DNA from: Eutrigla gurnardus | Taxonomy: Eukaryota > Chordata > Actinopteri > Perciformes > Triglidae | Direction of reading: 5' to 3' | DNA: 64,000 bases | Assembly: GCA_963514095.1 (NCBI GenBank) | Contig: OY741266.1 | Span: forward strand, 12,493,297 to 12,557,296 | In this document: piece by piece, positions 12,301 through 23,006 of the stretch | Numbering within the stretch: position 1 is the stretch's first letter | Layout of the letters: each line of letters begins with the position of its first letter | Notes under the pieces: generated by a model | Database searches by the model: none | What the model was told of the DNA's origin: nothing | What the model saw: the letters and a program-made list of their open reading frames with translations, nothing else | Position numbers and translations under genes: made by a program

Positions 12301-12897
12301 AAAGCCAAGGGCTTAATAAAGATCGGAACGTTACATTACCCATAATGCCCCGGCTGCGGTGCCGTGTCACCATGGTTACGCACGAAGCAGCAAGTCACAA
12401 ACTGACTTTATTGGTTTATTTTTTCACTCCTGTGTATTTTCCCTGTATAGTTTGCTAATAATACGTCAGTTTAAATTGATATGTTACCGTGATTTGTTGT
12501 ATTGGAATAAAGAGAGGGACAAAATGCAAAACACATTGATCGTGTGGCCCCCTCTAGTGGTTGTGGCCCTAAACAACCGCATAGAGTGTTTATGCCAGCG
12601 GCCGGCCCTGACTGGAAAGTGTTTCTAAGGACTGTTAGGAAGAGAATGAAGCTACTTATATCTATAAAATTTGGGACTTGGAAATTACAGTTTAGTCATA
12701 TACTATACTAAGTTCCATATACTTAGTATAGCTACATCCTGTATTATAAATAAAGCATATAAGCAATAAGCATTTATACATGTCATAGCAAATGACACCA
12801 GTTTGTTACATTGTAGTACATATGCACAGATACCTGTGTCCAGCTTTGTTTTGACATGTTCATACTTTTGACTTTGCGGTGCCCTTTTATTCATGAA
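9310..12897 (-). CDS. cep41: cep41-like centrosomal/ciliary rhodanese-domain protein gene, with exons missing
   Basis: CEP41 is a centrosome and ciliary protein linked to tubulin glutamylation. Seven minus-strand exons with GT/AG sites match it: 12834-12897 ([19 protein letters not shown]), 11166-11227 ([20 protein letters not shown]), 10784-10853 ([15 protein letters not shown]), 10586-10643 (ends ERSTLLS), 10051-10165 ([14 protein letters not shown] ... [15 protein letters not shown], second half of the rhodanese domain), 9765-9971 ([16 protein letters not shown] ... [10 protein letters not shown]) and 9310-9419 (Ser/Arg-rich tail to TGA at 9310-9312). Two expected parts are not found. One is the small exon carrying the family's TKYTEKLEE-like segment, although the flanking phases (1 and 1) still join in frame. 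The other is the exon(s) for the first rhodanese half between 10585 and 10166, where direct joining would shift the frame. The first coding exon is also not seen. It may be a broken paralogue or a locus with deleted or misassembled exons; no stop interrupts any visible exon. Confidence 0.8.
11461..12610 (-). mobile_element. hAT-type DNA transposon remnant in a cep41-like intron
   Basis: The left end cagccggccctagg (about 11468) and the right end gcggccggccctg (about 12598-12610) form imperfect inverted termini of the CAG..GGCCGGCCC type seen in hAT elements. No clean 8-bp target duplication was found. The minus-strand exon at 12182-12266 described next lies inside. The element sits between the exon at 12834 and the exon at 11227, in the intron where the small cep41 exon is expected. 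Confidence 0.55.
12182..12266 (-). pseudogene. First exon of a ZMYM1/hAT-like transposase gene, remnant
   Basis: From ATG at 12264-12266 the exon reads [19 protein letters not shown] and on to RRAQDK, ending at a good donor (AAAG|GTATGT). The start resembles the lysine-rich beginning (KRKYESGAxKRK type) of hAT-derived ZMYM1-like proteins in fish. No further transposase exons survive within the element, so the coding capacity is lost. Confidence 0.45.
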
Positions 12898-13208
12898 CTA
12901 GAAGGAACAGAAAACGAGGTTGTGTGTTAGCTGTGTGACCGGAAACAAACACTGACTGTCAAATGTCTGACGGTAGTTCAGTTAGCTTGCGATCATGGGA
13001 GCCTCCCGAAAGAGCTCATTTAGCTAACGACATTTTTGTTACAGGTGCATTGACGTTGATATGGCAACATGGTAACTTAGTTAGTCAGCGCTGTTTCACT
13101 GGCCAATCAGAGACGCGCCTCGACTCCTACTTGACAACCCATAAGTGATCTGTAGGTTGAGACTTGGGCATTGTGGGTTGAATCAATCTTTGTATGTTTT
13201 TAGAAAGC

Positions 13209-13530
13209 ATCATAATGGGCTGTGAGTGTGGAAAGTCTGAAACAGTTGAACATGTGTTATTGAAATGAACAAATATACCACAGAAAGGAGCATTTTATAT
13301 AAGAGTATATCAGTTTTGGGAGTTCTGTCATTTTCAGACAAATCTTTATTGGGTCAAAATAAGAATCACCACTTGATTGCTAAAGTAGTATTCCAGTTTT
13401 TACAAGATACAGGGCTGTATATGAACATTTGAAGCAATAATGTTATCCTTAGAGTAATTTCCTGAGATGGGCAGTAATACGCCCAGAAGCGTCTAAACTG
13501 CCGGAAATCCAAACGAAGAAGAAGAAATAA
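13209..13530 (+). pseudogene. 3' end of an RNase-H-type non-LTR retrotransposon (I/Nimb-like), broken
   Basis: The piece GCECGKSETVEHVLLK, after a frame change, continues KYTTERSILYKS ... VVFQFLQDTGLYMNI-stop. A Cys-x-Cys ... TVEHVLL arrangement followed by FLxxTGL near the stop is typical of ORF2 ends of I-superfamily LINEs in fish, recalled from memory. The 3' UTR ends in gaagaagaagaaa at about 13517-13529, a trinucleotide tail typical of these elements. The frame break makes it dead. Confidence 0.5.
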
Positions 13531-13714
13531 CATAGTTATTTAGGATTTTTTTTAATTTTTTTTTAAATTTATTTATTTTTTTGTTTGTTTGTTGTTGTTG
13601 TTTTTTTGTATTTGGTTTGATTTATTTGTTTTTAAATATATTCTCATGGAATATTTGTTTGGTTTAATTATTTATTTATTTTTTGTTTTTCTCATCCAAC
13701 GATAATCGTCCAAA

Positions 13715-13837
13715 TCCATTCTGATCCACACTCCAGTTCAGAAGGTGGCGGAAATGCACAAAAAGTTGTTTGCCAACCGCCATTAAAAAGAAGAAGAAGA
13801 AGAAGAAGAAGAAGAAGAAGAAGAAGAAGAAGAAGAA
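13715..13837 (+). mobile_element. LINE-type 3' tail with (AAG)n
   Basis: The segment agttcagaaggtggcggaaa ... gtttgccaaccgccattaaa runs into about 16 AAG units. This is a common teleost non-LTR 3' end whose trinucleotide tail was probably extended after insertion. The lysine-only and leucine-only frames here are low-complexity artefacts. Confidence 0.6.
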
Positions 13838-13844
13838 CCCACAA

Positions 13845-14295
13845 GCGCGCGCACCGATAAGCGCAGCTTTGAACCATCTTTCGAAGCAGTCACGTGGGTG
13901 TGTGCGTGATTTGTTTCAATACAAGCTCCTAACGGACATTCATCGACCGGACTCGCGCCGTGAAGCGATCTCAAGTAAGATTGTTTGTCTGGGCAGAGAC
14001 CGGACAGCTGCCGTGCGTGTTTAATGAATCCCTCTCGGTGTGTGACGTTTACTGGACCACCGAGTCCCGTTCCATGTGGTTGAGACCACCTCACCTTAAC
14101 CCGCTACGCTGTTTTTGTGCCGCGGCCGACGAACCCGGGTTCGGTCGCCGGGCTTCTGGGTGATAAAGGACAGCTGTTGAATGTTACAGGCAGCCAGGTT
14201 TCCCTCCTGCTGTCTTCTTTCCTCGTTCCTTTGTTCCGTCTCCGCGGGCTCGGCCGCCATCTTTCCCTGCTGGCCCTCTCCCGCCTTGGAACCAA
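13845..14295. promoter_or_regulatory. CpG-rich stretch, possible promoter/first exon of the zinc-finger gene
   Basis: CpG and GC density rises clearly above the AT-rich flanks (gcgcgcgcaccgataagcgc; cgcgggctcggccgccatct). A candidate donor (tctcaa|gtaaga) lies near 13972. The stretch is about 700 bases upstream of the zinc-finger exon at 14979, as expected for a promoter with an untranslated or short first exon. No TATA box or coding first exon was identified, so this is inference from composition and position. Confidence 0.3.
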
Positions 14296-14311
14296 AGGAT
14301 ATATGAGGCGA

Positions 14312-14470
14312 ATCTCAATGCATTTACATTTAGCTAAGTAGCAGACGCTTTTATCCAAAGCGACTATGAATAAGTACATTTGTGTGAAGAGTGCAACAGT
14401 ACATCTCTATCAGCACAGTGAGGATTTCAATCCGCCCGCTGGCTAAGTTAACCTGTAGCTAGTAAACAAC
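14312..14470 (-). repeat. Teleost dispersed repeat (reverse copy of the 8281-8320 type)
   Basis: The text tttacatttagctaagtagc then agacgcttttatccaaagcg is the reverse complement of the motif near 8281-8320, in a variant form. Nothing coding is seen from here to 14978. Confidence 0.6.
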
Positions 14471-14978
14471 AGAGATACGTGCTAAGATACAGATTTGTGG
14501 GTTTTTTTGGGAGGGAGAGAGGTAGTAGAGGGAGGAGGCTCAGCAGAGTCCAGGTGAACTCTGAACAACAGGGTCTTGGGTCTCTTATGGAGGATGAGAA
14601 GCAGTTCTGCGGTCAATGGAACGAACATCTGTGTCCTTTGGATTGAAAGTGACCATTAAACTTCCAATCATGCATTGGGAAACTAGTAGCGCCTATGAAA
14701 TCCATTTAGTTTTTCCCCAATTTCCCATATATTGAGTAGCTGTCAGCAATAATAATTGTAATAATCATATAATAATTACTGTAATTGTTTGTCCATTCTA
14801 TAGCAGACACATTTGCCAAATCTAGCATTATGTAAAACCGATTTAGAAAATAACATTTATTGTAATTAAAAATGTAGGGTTCTAACATTTATTTTGTGTC
14901 CCAAGTTTTTTTTTAACTGTGACTAAGTGCTCAGCTGTTTTACTAACATCTCCGTGTTATGTTACTGTTTTCCTGCAG

Positions 14979-15964
14979 ACGTCCAGCAGCTGATGGCGTG
15001 TAAAGAAGAGGTTCCCTTTGAGCAGCAGGACTGGGGCTCCAGTCTGGACCAGGAGGATCCAGAGCCCCCACACATCAAAGAGGAACAGGAGGAAGTCTGG
15101 ATCAGTCAGGAGGGAGAGCAGCTTCAAGGGCTGGAGGAGGCTGATATCAAGTTCCCAGTCACTCTTGTCCCTGTGAAGAGTGAAGAAGATGAAGATGACG
15201 AAGAGAAGCCTCAGTTCTCAGTGCTGGCTTCAGCTGCAGCCAGCAGCTCAACTGAACAGATGAAAACAGAAGCTGGTGAAGAGGACTGTGGAGGACCAGA
15301 ACCACAACCAGATACTGATGACATGACTGAAGACTCTTCTGACATTGATGACATGACTGAAGACTCATCTGATGACAGTGATGATTGGCAGGAGACCAGA
15401 CCAGACCACACAGGAGAGAAACCTTTTAGCTGCTCAGTTTGTAAGAAAACTTTCACGCGGGGAGGAGACTTAAAGACACACATGAGAACTCACACAGTAG
15501 AGAAACCTTTTAGCTGCTCAGTTTGTAAGAAAACGTTCACGCTGGGAGGAAGCTTAAAGATACACATGAGAAGTCATACAGGAGAGAAACCTTTTAGCTG
15601 CTCAGTTTGTAAGAAAACTTTCACGCTGGGAGGAAACTTAAAGACACACATGAGAACTCATACAGGAGAGAAACCTTTTAGCTGCTCAGTTTGTAAGAAA
15701 ACTTTCACACGGGGAGGAAACTTAAAGACACACATGAGAACTCATACAGGAGAGAAACCTTTTAGCTGCTCAGTTTGTAAGAAAACCTTCACGCTGGGAG
15801 GAAACTTAAAGACACACATGAGAAGTCATACAGGAGAGAAACCTTTTAGCTGCTCAGTTTGTAAACAAGACTCGGTGAAACCTCATATCTGGCTGGACCG
15901 TGTCTGGTCAATGTACCTAATTGCAGATAAGTCAAACTTCTCAACTCAACGATTATTTTGTTAA
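14979..15964 (+). CDS. C2H2 zinc-finger protein, main (probably last) exon, truncated array
   Basis: A strong acceptor (tcctgcag) at 14978 opens a phase-1 exon reading [18 protein letters not shown] and [16 protein letters not shown], the acidic leader of a large teleost zinc-finger family. The leader has a short repeat ([20 protein letters not shown]). Five complete fingers follow from about 15418, each C-x2-C-x12-H-x3-H with HTGEKP-type linkers (the first linker is TVEKP). Recognition positions -1, 2, 3, 6 read R-G-D-T, L-G-S-I, L-G-N-T, R-G-N-T, L-G-N-T. A sixth finger starts (FSCSVCK), but after about 15864 the frame runs into unrelated sequence, so the array is cut short by a rearrangement. 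The product is probably a nuclear DNA-binding protein. The N-terminal exon is not visible. Confidence 0.8.
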
Positions 15965-17450
15965 ACACCACATGAAATGAAATCCATCTCTCTCTCGACT
16001 CGAACTGTTTCTACAATCTGCAGTCACCATTGCAACACGTCATATGGTGATATTTTGGTATTTTTGTCAAGCCATGTGCGAGCCATTTGTATAAATGCAC
16101 GGTCACGGCTTTCTTCAGTAGACCACGGTGTTGCTCACAGATTTATTGATGCAGACGTGCAGCCGCGCTATTTTTACCAAGTCAGCTGCAGCGTCTGAAG
16201 GACATGTATGAGGAAATAAAGCAAAGGAAATACGGCTGAAAAGAGCGTGGCCTAAAAGTCTACATTTACTAGCCACGGATCTTAACTGAAACCCTTATTA
16301 TTGTACCATTCAAGCAGTGACTTGGTTGTTGTGTATTTGTGTGTGTAACTGTCGCTGTAACGCAATAAATGAGTGGCCACACATGTATGACTTCATATGT
16401 TGCCCTTCTGACTGACTTCATTGAAAACACCTTTGAAAATAATAATGGTCACAATGTTAAAATAATAACAGCAGGCTGATATGTAGCCTACCTGTGGTAC
16501 TTTAATGCAGTTTCAGAAAAATAAGGCAAAATACATTGATAAGAACATGGAATAACTGTCAAAAAGACATCGGTTTCCGATCGGAGTGACTGCTGACTGA
16601 ACAGAGGCTGGACTAGGAAGCAGGATTCGGGCTTAGTGAGGGAACTTCAGGCTTAACTCTGGGTTTTCCAGCTTCTTTAGTCTGTCATTTGTCTGAATGC
16701 AAAAAAGAATTCCACCACTAGATGGGAGTAATTCCCACACACTGTCTCTTTAAGTAATACATTGTTGAAAAGGCAGCAGCTTTCTTCCTCCATGTTAGTA
16801 TTGATGCATTCAGAGAAGATGGATCCCTTGAATCTCCAAACTGTGTTCTGAAAAAGTTTGTGAAGAATATAGAAGCAGGAACTGAGAGTTAAATTCAAAC
16901 ACACGTTTCTGGGTCTAGTCCTCATGGAGCCCTCTGCTATGACCTCACTTTAAGTGACTTTAAAGTTATGGATTGTTATTTACATACACTTTGAAGGCAC
17001 ATAAATAGTATAATAACAACTAATAGATATCACCATGAAACTTCCCCAGTTGATTACTGACAGTCAGTCAATTATTCAGTTAAACATTTTCTGAAATGTT
17101 TAAATATGCAATCGAGGCATTATCTAACGGCAACTTTTAGTGTGTTTAGCAGAAATCTCAGATGAAAAAAAAGAAAAAAAATGTGTTATGTAAGCTAAAT
17201 AGAACGTTTAAGAATTGATCAGTGCATGAAAGCTTTTTTCCTGGAGTGTCTCATATACTTACATAGCAAAGCTGTTTAAAACCAGATAACAAGCATTTAA
17301 AACACACATTTTCACACTAATTGAATCAATAAGTGGTGTTAGTAGAAATGAACCTTCACTCACAACCTCGTGTTCGTTCACTTGATTTGATGCTTTTGTT
17401 TTTGGTCCAAACAAACGATCTTCATCTGGTGTCGACGCGCTGCAAAGACT
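15965..17450. other. No gene recognised
   Basis: AT-rich sequence downstream of the zinc-finger exon. An AATAAA at about 16364 could serve as a poly(A) signal for that gene. No coding motif was found on either strand. Confidence 0.45.
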
Positions 17451-17469
17451 GAGAGATTTTTTTAAAAAT

Positions 17470-17800
17470 ACAATACTATTACTTTTTTCGACATACTATA
17501 CTATGACTTTTTTTCATAACTTTTTCAACATACCAAACTGACTTTTTCAACATACTATACTATGACTTTTTTCATAACTTTTTTCAACATGTTATACTAT
17601 GCAGGGTTTCAAGTAGAATTTTTTTCAGGCCCGGTGGTACCCACCGAAAAAACCCTTAACAGACGAGACGCGTGGGATGGAGTATTGGTGCAGTTGGATT
17701 AAGTCAGGTGGCACAGCAAGCAGTCTGCAATTCTACAATTATTATATTTGCAATCAACATTTTTATTCAACTTGCTATACTATGACTTTTTTCATTACTT
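17470..17800. repeat. Degenerate repeat of actttttcaacatactata type
   Basis: Variants of atactatactatgacttttt ... cataactttttcaacata occur at least four times between 17490 and 17600 and again near 17770, as an irregular tandem array. Confidence 0.7.
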
Positions 17801-18047
17801 TGAGAAATTGCAATTTTTTGCCTTGCCTAAATTTTTTTTATTTTTGAGTGAAGCGAGTTAGCCACAAGCCTGACCAACAGCTGGTAGAAAGTAGACAAAA
17901 AAACACCCAAAAATTTGTGTTTAGCAGTGGTTTATGTAGGGCAATGTCCAGACGGAGTTGCAAATGGCCATTTGGAGACTCCATTTGGCACAGCTCAAAG
18001 ATCATACTATGATCTTTGACTACTATGATAGTAAACAATCATTAGCT

Positions 18048-18048
18048 A

Positions 18049-18081
<33 letters not shown>
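18048..18081. repeat. (ATT)n microsatellite
   Basis: About eleven ATT units. Confidence 0.95.
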
Positions 18082-18083
<2 letters not shown>

Positions 18084-18465
18084 TACTGACCCTCTGATTG
18101 AGGTGCATTGATTGCTATTTGAGTCAAATCCCCATTGTCAGATTTCCCCTCTGCTGCAAATAAGCACACACTATCTGCTTGACTTTTATTTTGGAAAATC
18201 AAGCCTATACTCCTTATTCATGAACGCATTGAATAATAATATAATAACATTTTTGAAAATGTATTTAGATACTCACCGATCTAGAAAAGCATCATGTCCT
18301 GGGACGAACATCCTCCTCCTCCTGTCATCAGCGCTGCAGCCGCTCCCCTCCTCCCATCCTCGCATCCCTGATAATTATTCATCACTGTCGCGGGTGAAAA
18401 ACTCTACGGCGTCTTCCAAAGTCTTTCCTTTTACTTTAGACGTTGTAAAAACACTAAAAACACGA

Positions 18466-18880
18466 CTTCCGTTCGGAATCATATCTGCACAGGATGAGTT
18501 TCAAAGAAGGGTGGATGAATCCTATGAAGGGCTCCAGGGCGTCGCAGCCATCATAGACGACATCCTGGTATATGGCCGCACCAAGAAGGAGCATGATGCA
18601 AACTTGCGCGCCATGTTGGAAAGAACGAGAGAGAGAGGAATAAAGCTAAATGGAGACAAAAGCATCATATGTGTGCCGGAAGTGAGCTAATTTGGTCACA
18701 GGCTGACACGAGAAGGCATCCAGCCTGACCCCAGCAAGGTCAGCCATCAGAGAAATGGCTCCCCCACACAACAAAGCAGAGCTGGAGACCATATTGGGCA
18801 TGGTCACTTACCTCTCCAGGTTCGCCCCCAGACTTTCAGAGGCAACAGCCCTCCTCAGACAGCTTGTAAGGTGCGGATAT
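18466..18880 (+). pseudogene. Ty3/gypsy reverse transcriptase fragment
   Basis: Reads LPFGIISAQDEFQRRVDES ... AAIIDDILVYGRTKKEHD, covering the PFG motif and the catalytic hVDD box (here IIDD) of a gypsy RT. An in-frame TAA lies at 18688-18690, after which FGHRLTREGIQPDPSK continues. A frameshift then gives MAPPHNKAELETILGMV and LSRFAPRLSEATALL, the thumb/connection part. Upstream and downstream Pol is absent, so this is a relic. Confidence 0.8.
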
Positions 18881-19164
18881 AGGAGGAGTCGAAGTTGCAG
18901 GTAAAAAAATTGACACTTTATTTCCTATACTTTAACAACTCTAAAATCAGGGGAAAGGGCAGGGGAAAAGAGTTCTGTGTGGCGAGAGTAGCCTTCTCCC
19001 AGTGGCGTCTCCCAGGTGACGCACATCAGGTCCTAATGAGCTCTGAGCGCAGACGCACTCAACTGCGGCCTCTCCGCGGCTCCTCTGCGGCACTGTCCAG
19101 GGTGCTGAAGGTGACAGGTTTGAACCGCAACAAACTCCGGGCCGATGGACGTTTAACACGTTCA

Positions 19165-20015
19165 TCACTCTACTTCCAGATGATAAAGCAGTTGAATAGG
19201 TCTTCTTAGAATAATGTTGAAAGGTAATCGAATAGAACATGATCTTACTTTTCCATCACGGCCTTGAAACACTTCCTCCACTGGACCCATCCTCCACATG
19301 TGACGTGGCAGCCTTTCATCATGAACAAGAACAAAATCTCCAACCTTGAATAAAGTTGATTTCACATTTCTGGTACAGGGATCGGAACGCAACTCCATCA
19401 GATATTCTGTTTTCCATCTGTTCCAAAACTCACCCACCAGTTTGCGGCTGTAGCTCCAGCGCTTCGTCAGCTGTTCTCCATCCACCTTCCTATTGTCTGT
19501 GACCTGAACAGGCTGGGAGGGTAAAGTGGTTATTCTTTGTCCAATCAAAAAATGAGCTGGGGTGAGGGGTGATGGATCCTGAGAGTCAGTATGCAAATAG
19601 GTAAGCGGCCTTGAATTGATCACTGCTTCCACTTCTGTTAACTTTCCTGGTGCAGGTTTTGACGGAGCGAACAAGACGTTCCCACATCCCGCCCCACCAT
19701 GCAGCTCTTTCTACTATGTATTTCCATGTGATTTTCCTTCCAGAAAAAAAGTTTTTCATATTTTCTCCTTTCATCACATTCCACAATTCCTTTAAATCCT
19801 GTTCTGCTCGCTTAAAGGTTTTAGCATTGTCAGAATAGATAGTAGTGCAGATTCCTCTTCGTGCAATAAATCTTTGAAAAGACAGCAAAAAACGTATCTG
19901 TGGATAAGTCAGAGACTAGCTCCAGATGGACTGCTCGCGTAACTGCACATGTGAACAGAGCGACATACGTTTTCTGTCTATCTGGTTTAACAAGTAAGGG
20001 ACCGGCAAACATATT
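19165..20015 (-). pseudogene. BEL/Pao retrotransposon integrase region, frameshifted
   Basis: Three minus-strand frames join end to end: VALFTCAVTRAVHLELVSDL (integrase start, 3' of 20012), then RRGICTTIYSDNAKTFKRAE with a catalytic D and WGGMWERLVRSVK, then EAVINSRPLTYL ... LTPAHFLIGQRITTLP and KVGDFVLVHDERLPRHMWRM, the C-terminal domain (DUF5641 type) typical of BEL/Pao Pol. At least two frameshifts separate the blocks and no LTRs are recognised. The element is dead and lies opposite in strand to the gypsy RT relic just upstream. Confidence 0.8.
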
Positions 20016-20557
20016 TCAGTCAGACAACTCACGTTTAACATATTTATTGTAGCAGCAGCACATAATTAGAGTTTGGCGTCTAGGCTCCGGCCTCATCACT
20101 CCCCAGCTAAACTTACAAGAGACAATGGGTAGTGATGAGTGAATATCTTAACCCCCCCTCCGGAGCCTACAGGTGGATGCTGGGGAGGTGGGAGGGGTTT
20201 GTACGCAGTTGACAGCAGTACTGACGTGCAGCAGAGAATGACAGCCGAAGGGGGGACACGGGAAACGTCATAGCTTAAATAGACCGCCAGATAGGGAGGA
20301 TGTGAGTGGGAGAAGATTATTGGACTATGAGGTATGTCACATGATTATGAAGGCGCGGCTCGAGTTGTCTGCCTGAACTAGCTTGCAGGCTTCGCTCCAT
20401 AATAACAAACCTTATCAATAATGGAAAATGTTGCCAACATATCATTAACTGAATCACATTAAGGCAAAATACCACATCTAGATTTGGCTTAACTTGAGTG
20501 AAAAAGTGATGGATATCAGAAAAAAATAAAATATACGTAATACAGATGCAATATTAC
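20016..20557. other. No gene recognised
   Basis: Moderately GC-rich sequence (gtctaggctccggcctcatc and around) of unknown origin, possibly further retroelement debris. No frame with family features. Confidence 0.35.
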
Positions 20558-22620
20558 CTGCTGGGTTGACGGGCTTGGGTCTTTTTCTACGACCTGGGGT
20601 GGTGAGGGGCAAATAAAGAAAATGGTTAGGACACAACACATTAAAGGGGGGTTCAGGAGGGGTTTGGGACACGATATTGGGTGCAGGCACAGGCTCTAGT
20701 GTACGGTGGGGATAGAGGAAATATGGGGTCCATGCAAGTTTAACCCCTCTGTACGGGTGGTCTGAAATATCTTGTGATGAATCAGTGATGCAGACGGTAA
20801 AATGATATGGAATATGAATAAAAAAGCACCAATAAAGCCTTCTATGGACTAACCTTTCAAAATTCTCTCATACAGAGTGTGGATAGACTGAATGCTCCCC
20901 TCTTCTGTCTCCGTGACTAAATCCAGCCCACACAGCTTGCCACAGGACACAGTCTGTTTTTTGGAGTGACCATATAAAAGCAGTGGGTGTAAACCCGCAA
21001 TTTTGAACTTGTGAATCTGCAAATAAATTAGGAGCATTGTCAACATAGACAAACTAAAAACAAAACAACTTATGTTGTCAATGAATATCCCTGAAATGCC
21101 CGAAGTCCTTATGATATCAAACAAGTTGGCCTACCGGCTATCTTAAATAGTAGTCAATACTCCATGGTGAAACAACACTTCGCTGAGAATCAAATGAACA
21201 GCTCACGAGGTGCAAGAAAATATGTGTTCTTGAGAAATCCAGATTTTGTAAGAGTACAAAATCTGGATTTCGTACTCCAGATTTTCCAGCCAAATGACTC
21301 AAAACGTCACAGACCTCACAGCTATTGTAGTACAAAGACATGTTTAGTTTGGTGCAAATCTGGAGAATTGTGGCGTTCACAAGTAACAAGTTACTTCCTA
21401 TTAACAAGTTACTTCCTATTTACCATATGTTTTCCCCGAATTCTATTGTATATGGTGGTAGATTAAATTGGCTGGCTGTGATGTCTAGCTCATATCATTC
21501 ATGTGCAAGTTGGTTGGTGCATCAATACTGAACCAGAAGAAATACAGCTTACCAGAATCCGTGCAGCATCAAAAAGTTTGGCAATATTGCCCCCTTTCTT
21601 CAGCTTCTCTCCCCATTCATTCGTAGCCTTGTTCTTTGTCTTGATTATTTTTTTTTTCATGGGCTGCTGTGCCCCACAAAGCTTGCAACACATACGTGTT
21701 GCTTGCAAGATATGCAAGCTTTCATTGTCGATCCTGGCATTCTGCTGAAAAGGAAAACAAACAACATTAGCCTATATCACTAGACCATGCATACAGGGTC
21801 AGGTTATTACACTATTATTCATGTAGACCATAGTATCTCAAGAAAAAACGAGTTTACTGTTTCAATTAATATGATTTAAAGATAGACAGAAAGAAAATAT
21901 GCAAAAAAAAGGGTTGATATTAATCACTGATTGCAAATATAGGATCATATTAGCCTCATAGTGGGCTTAACAGAGACATGTCAGGTTCCTATAGATATTG
22001 TATTTCATCCAAAATATCAAATTATTTCCTGACATTAGCGTTGGCAACATTACTGTCTTTTGATATCCAGGATGTTTTATGTTATATAAATGTGTGAGAA
22101 ACAACTACTATAAATAAAAACATAATAAGATATCATAGAAAATGTAGGAGTTTCTTGTAATGTCATAATAAAATATGATTTGCCTACGGTAAAGATTATG
22201 GTTGATGGTTGAACCTAACTTGCTGAGAGCCACAATTCATCATACATTGGCAGACTTTAACCATGTGTTAACTTTATTTTGCTTCATAGCTAATCCTAGT
22301 TAAACGTAACTTTGTCTGTGCTGTTAGCTTAAGCTCTTAGCTTTAGCCAAGTCAGAACACTCAGTGCTGCGCTGCTAATGTTGGTTTTCATACTACTGGT
22401 GCAGGCAGAAACAATCCAATTCACACAAACTTCCCCACTAGTCAGGAATGGTTAATACCAGAGTTTGGTTTGAACTGTACTTAATGTTAAAAGATGAAGG
22501 TGTACTTACCTCTAAAAATGGATGACGTCCAAGGCGAATGACGCGTTTTCAGTCGGCAGCGTAGATCCAGCGCATCATGAACTCAGCAGCTCCACCTTGT
22601 GACTTTTAGACGAAACAACC
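20558..22620 (-). CDS. Uncharacterised multi-exon gene with CxxC zinc-ribbon start, one frameshift
   Basis: Minus-strand exons: a probable 5' UTR exon ending at 22510 (GAG|GTAAGT, strong donor); coding exon A, ATG 21740 to 21553 (starts MPGSTMKACISCKQHVCV, later KLCGAQQP, NEWGEKLKKGGNIAKLFDAA); exon B 21016-20854 (IHKFKIAGLHPLLLYGHSKK ... CGLDLVTETEEGSIQSIHTL); exon C 20593-20558 (RRKRPKPVNPA). The A|B (phase 0) and B|C (phase 1) joins keep frame. CISC followed by a second cysteine pair suggests a small zinc ribbon, and exon C is basic. Exon A is 188 nt, so one base is missing between the two cysteine pairs (near 21685); the copy is inactive or the base call is wrong. Similar proteins recur in teleost genomes to my memory, without known function. 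The 3' end is not found. Confidence 0.5.
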
Positions 22621-22854
22621 ATGAAACTAACCAAGCGAATTTCCGCACACATCTGTGTTCCACTTTTGTTGAGCTTAATAAATAGTGATTATGATTACTG
22701 TTAGTATAACATAAGACATTAAAATAGAGGTAATGTTTCCCCCTGTGACGCAGCACCGCAAACCTAATAATAATCAATAATGATCGACGGAGAAATCTTG
22801 AAAATTAAACGCATATACACGCTGATATTATAATATCGTCATAGTGAGGCTTAC

Positions 22855-22857
<3 letters not shown>

Positions 22858-22910
<53 letters not shown>
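22858..22910. repeat. (AT)n microsatellite
   Basis: About 26 uninterrupted AT units directly beside the palindrome that follows. Confidence 0.97.
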
Positions 22911-22913
<3 letters not shown>

Positions 22914-23006
22914 CACTTGAATCCTTATAATATCCTTATATAATAAGCACTTGAATCCTTATAATATCCTTATATATATAAGGATATTATAAGGATTCAA
23001 GTGCTT
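22911..23006. repeat. 32-bp tandem copy plus perfect 62-bp palindrome
   Basis: The unit aagcacttgaatccttataa (extending to ccttatata) occurs at 22911-22942 and again at 22945-22975, and the exact reverse complement follows at 22976-23006. The 62-base palindrome has 31-base arms and no spacer. It could be a terminal hairpin of a MITE or a slippage product. Confidence 0.95.

Noticed and set aside
13692..14094. Frames with long Lys, Leu or Ser runs
   Set aside because: They are pure translations of the (AAG)n tail of a LINE.
14104..14379. Minus-strand frame of 91 codons, and another starting MAAEPAETEQ near 14258
   Set aside because: Located in the CpG-rich stretch; neither shows a donor in frame nor a known first exon, so coding is unsupported.
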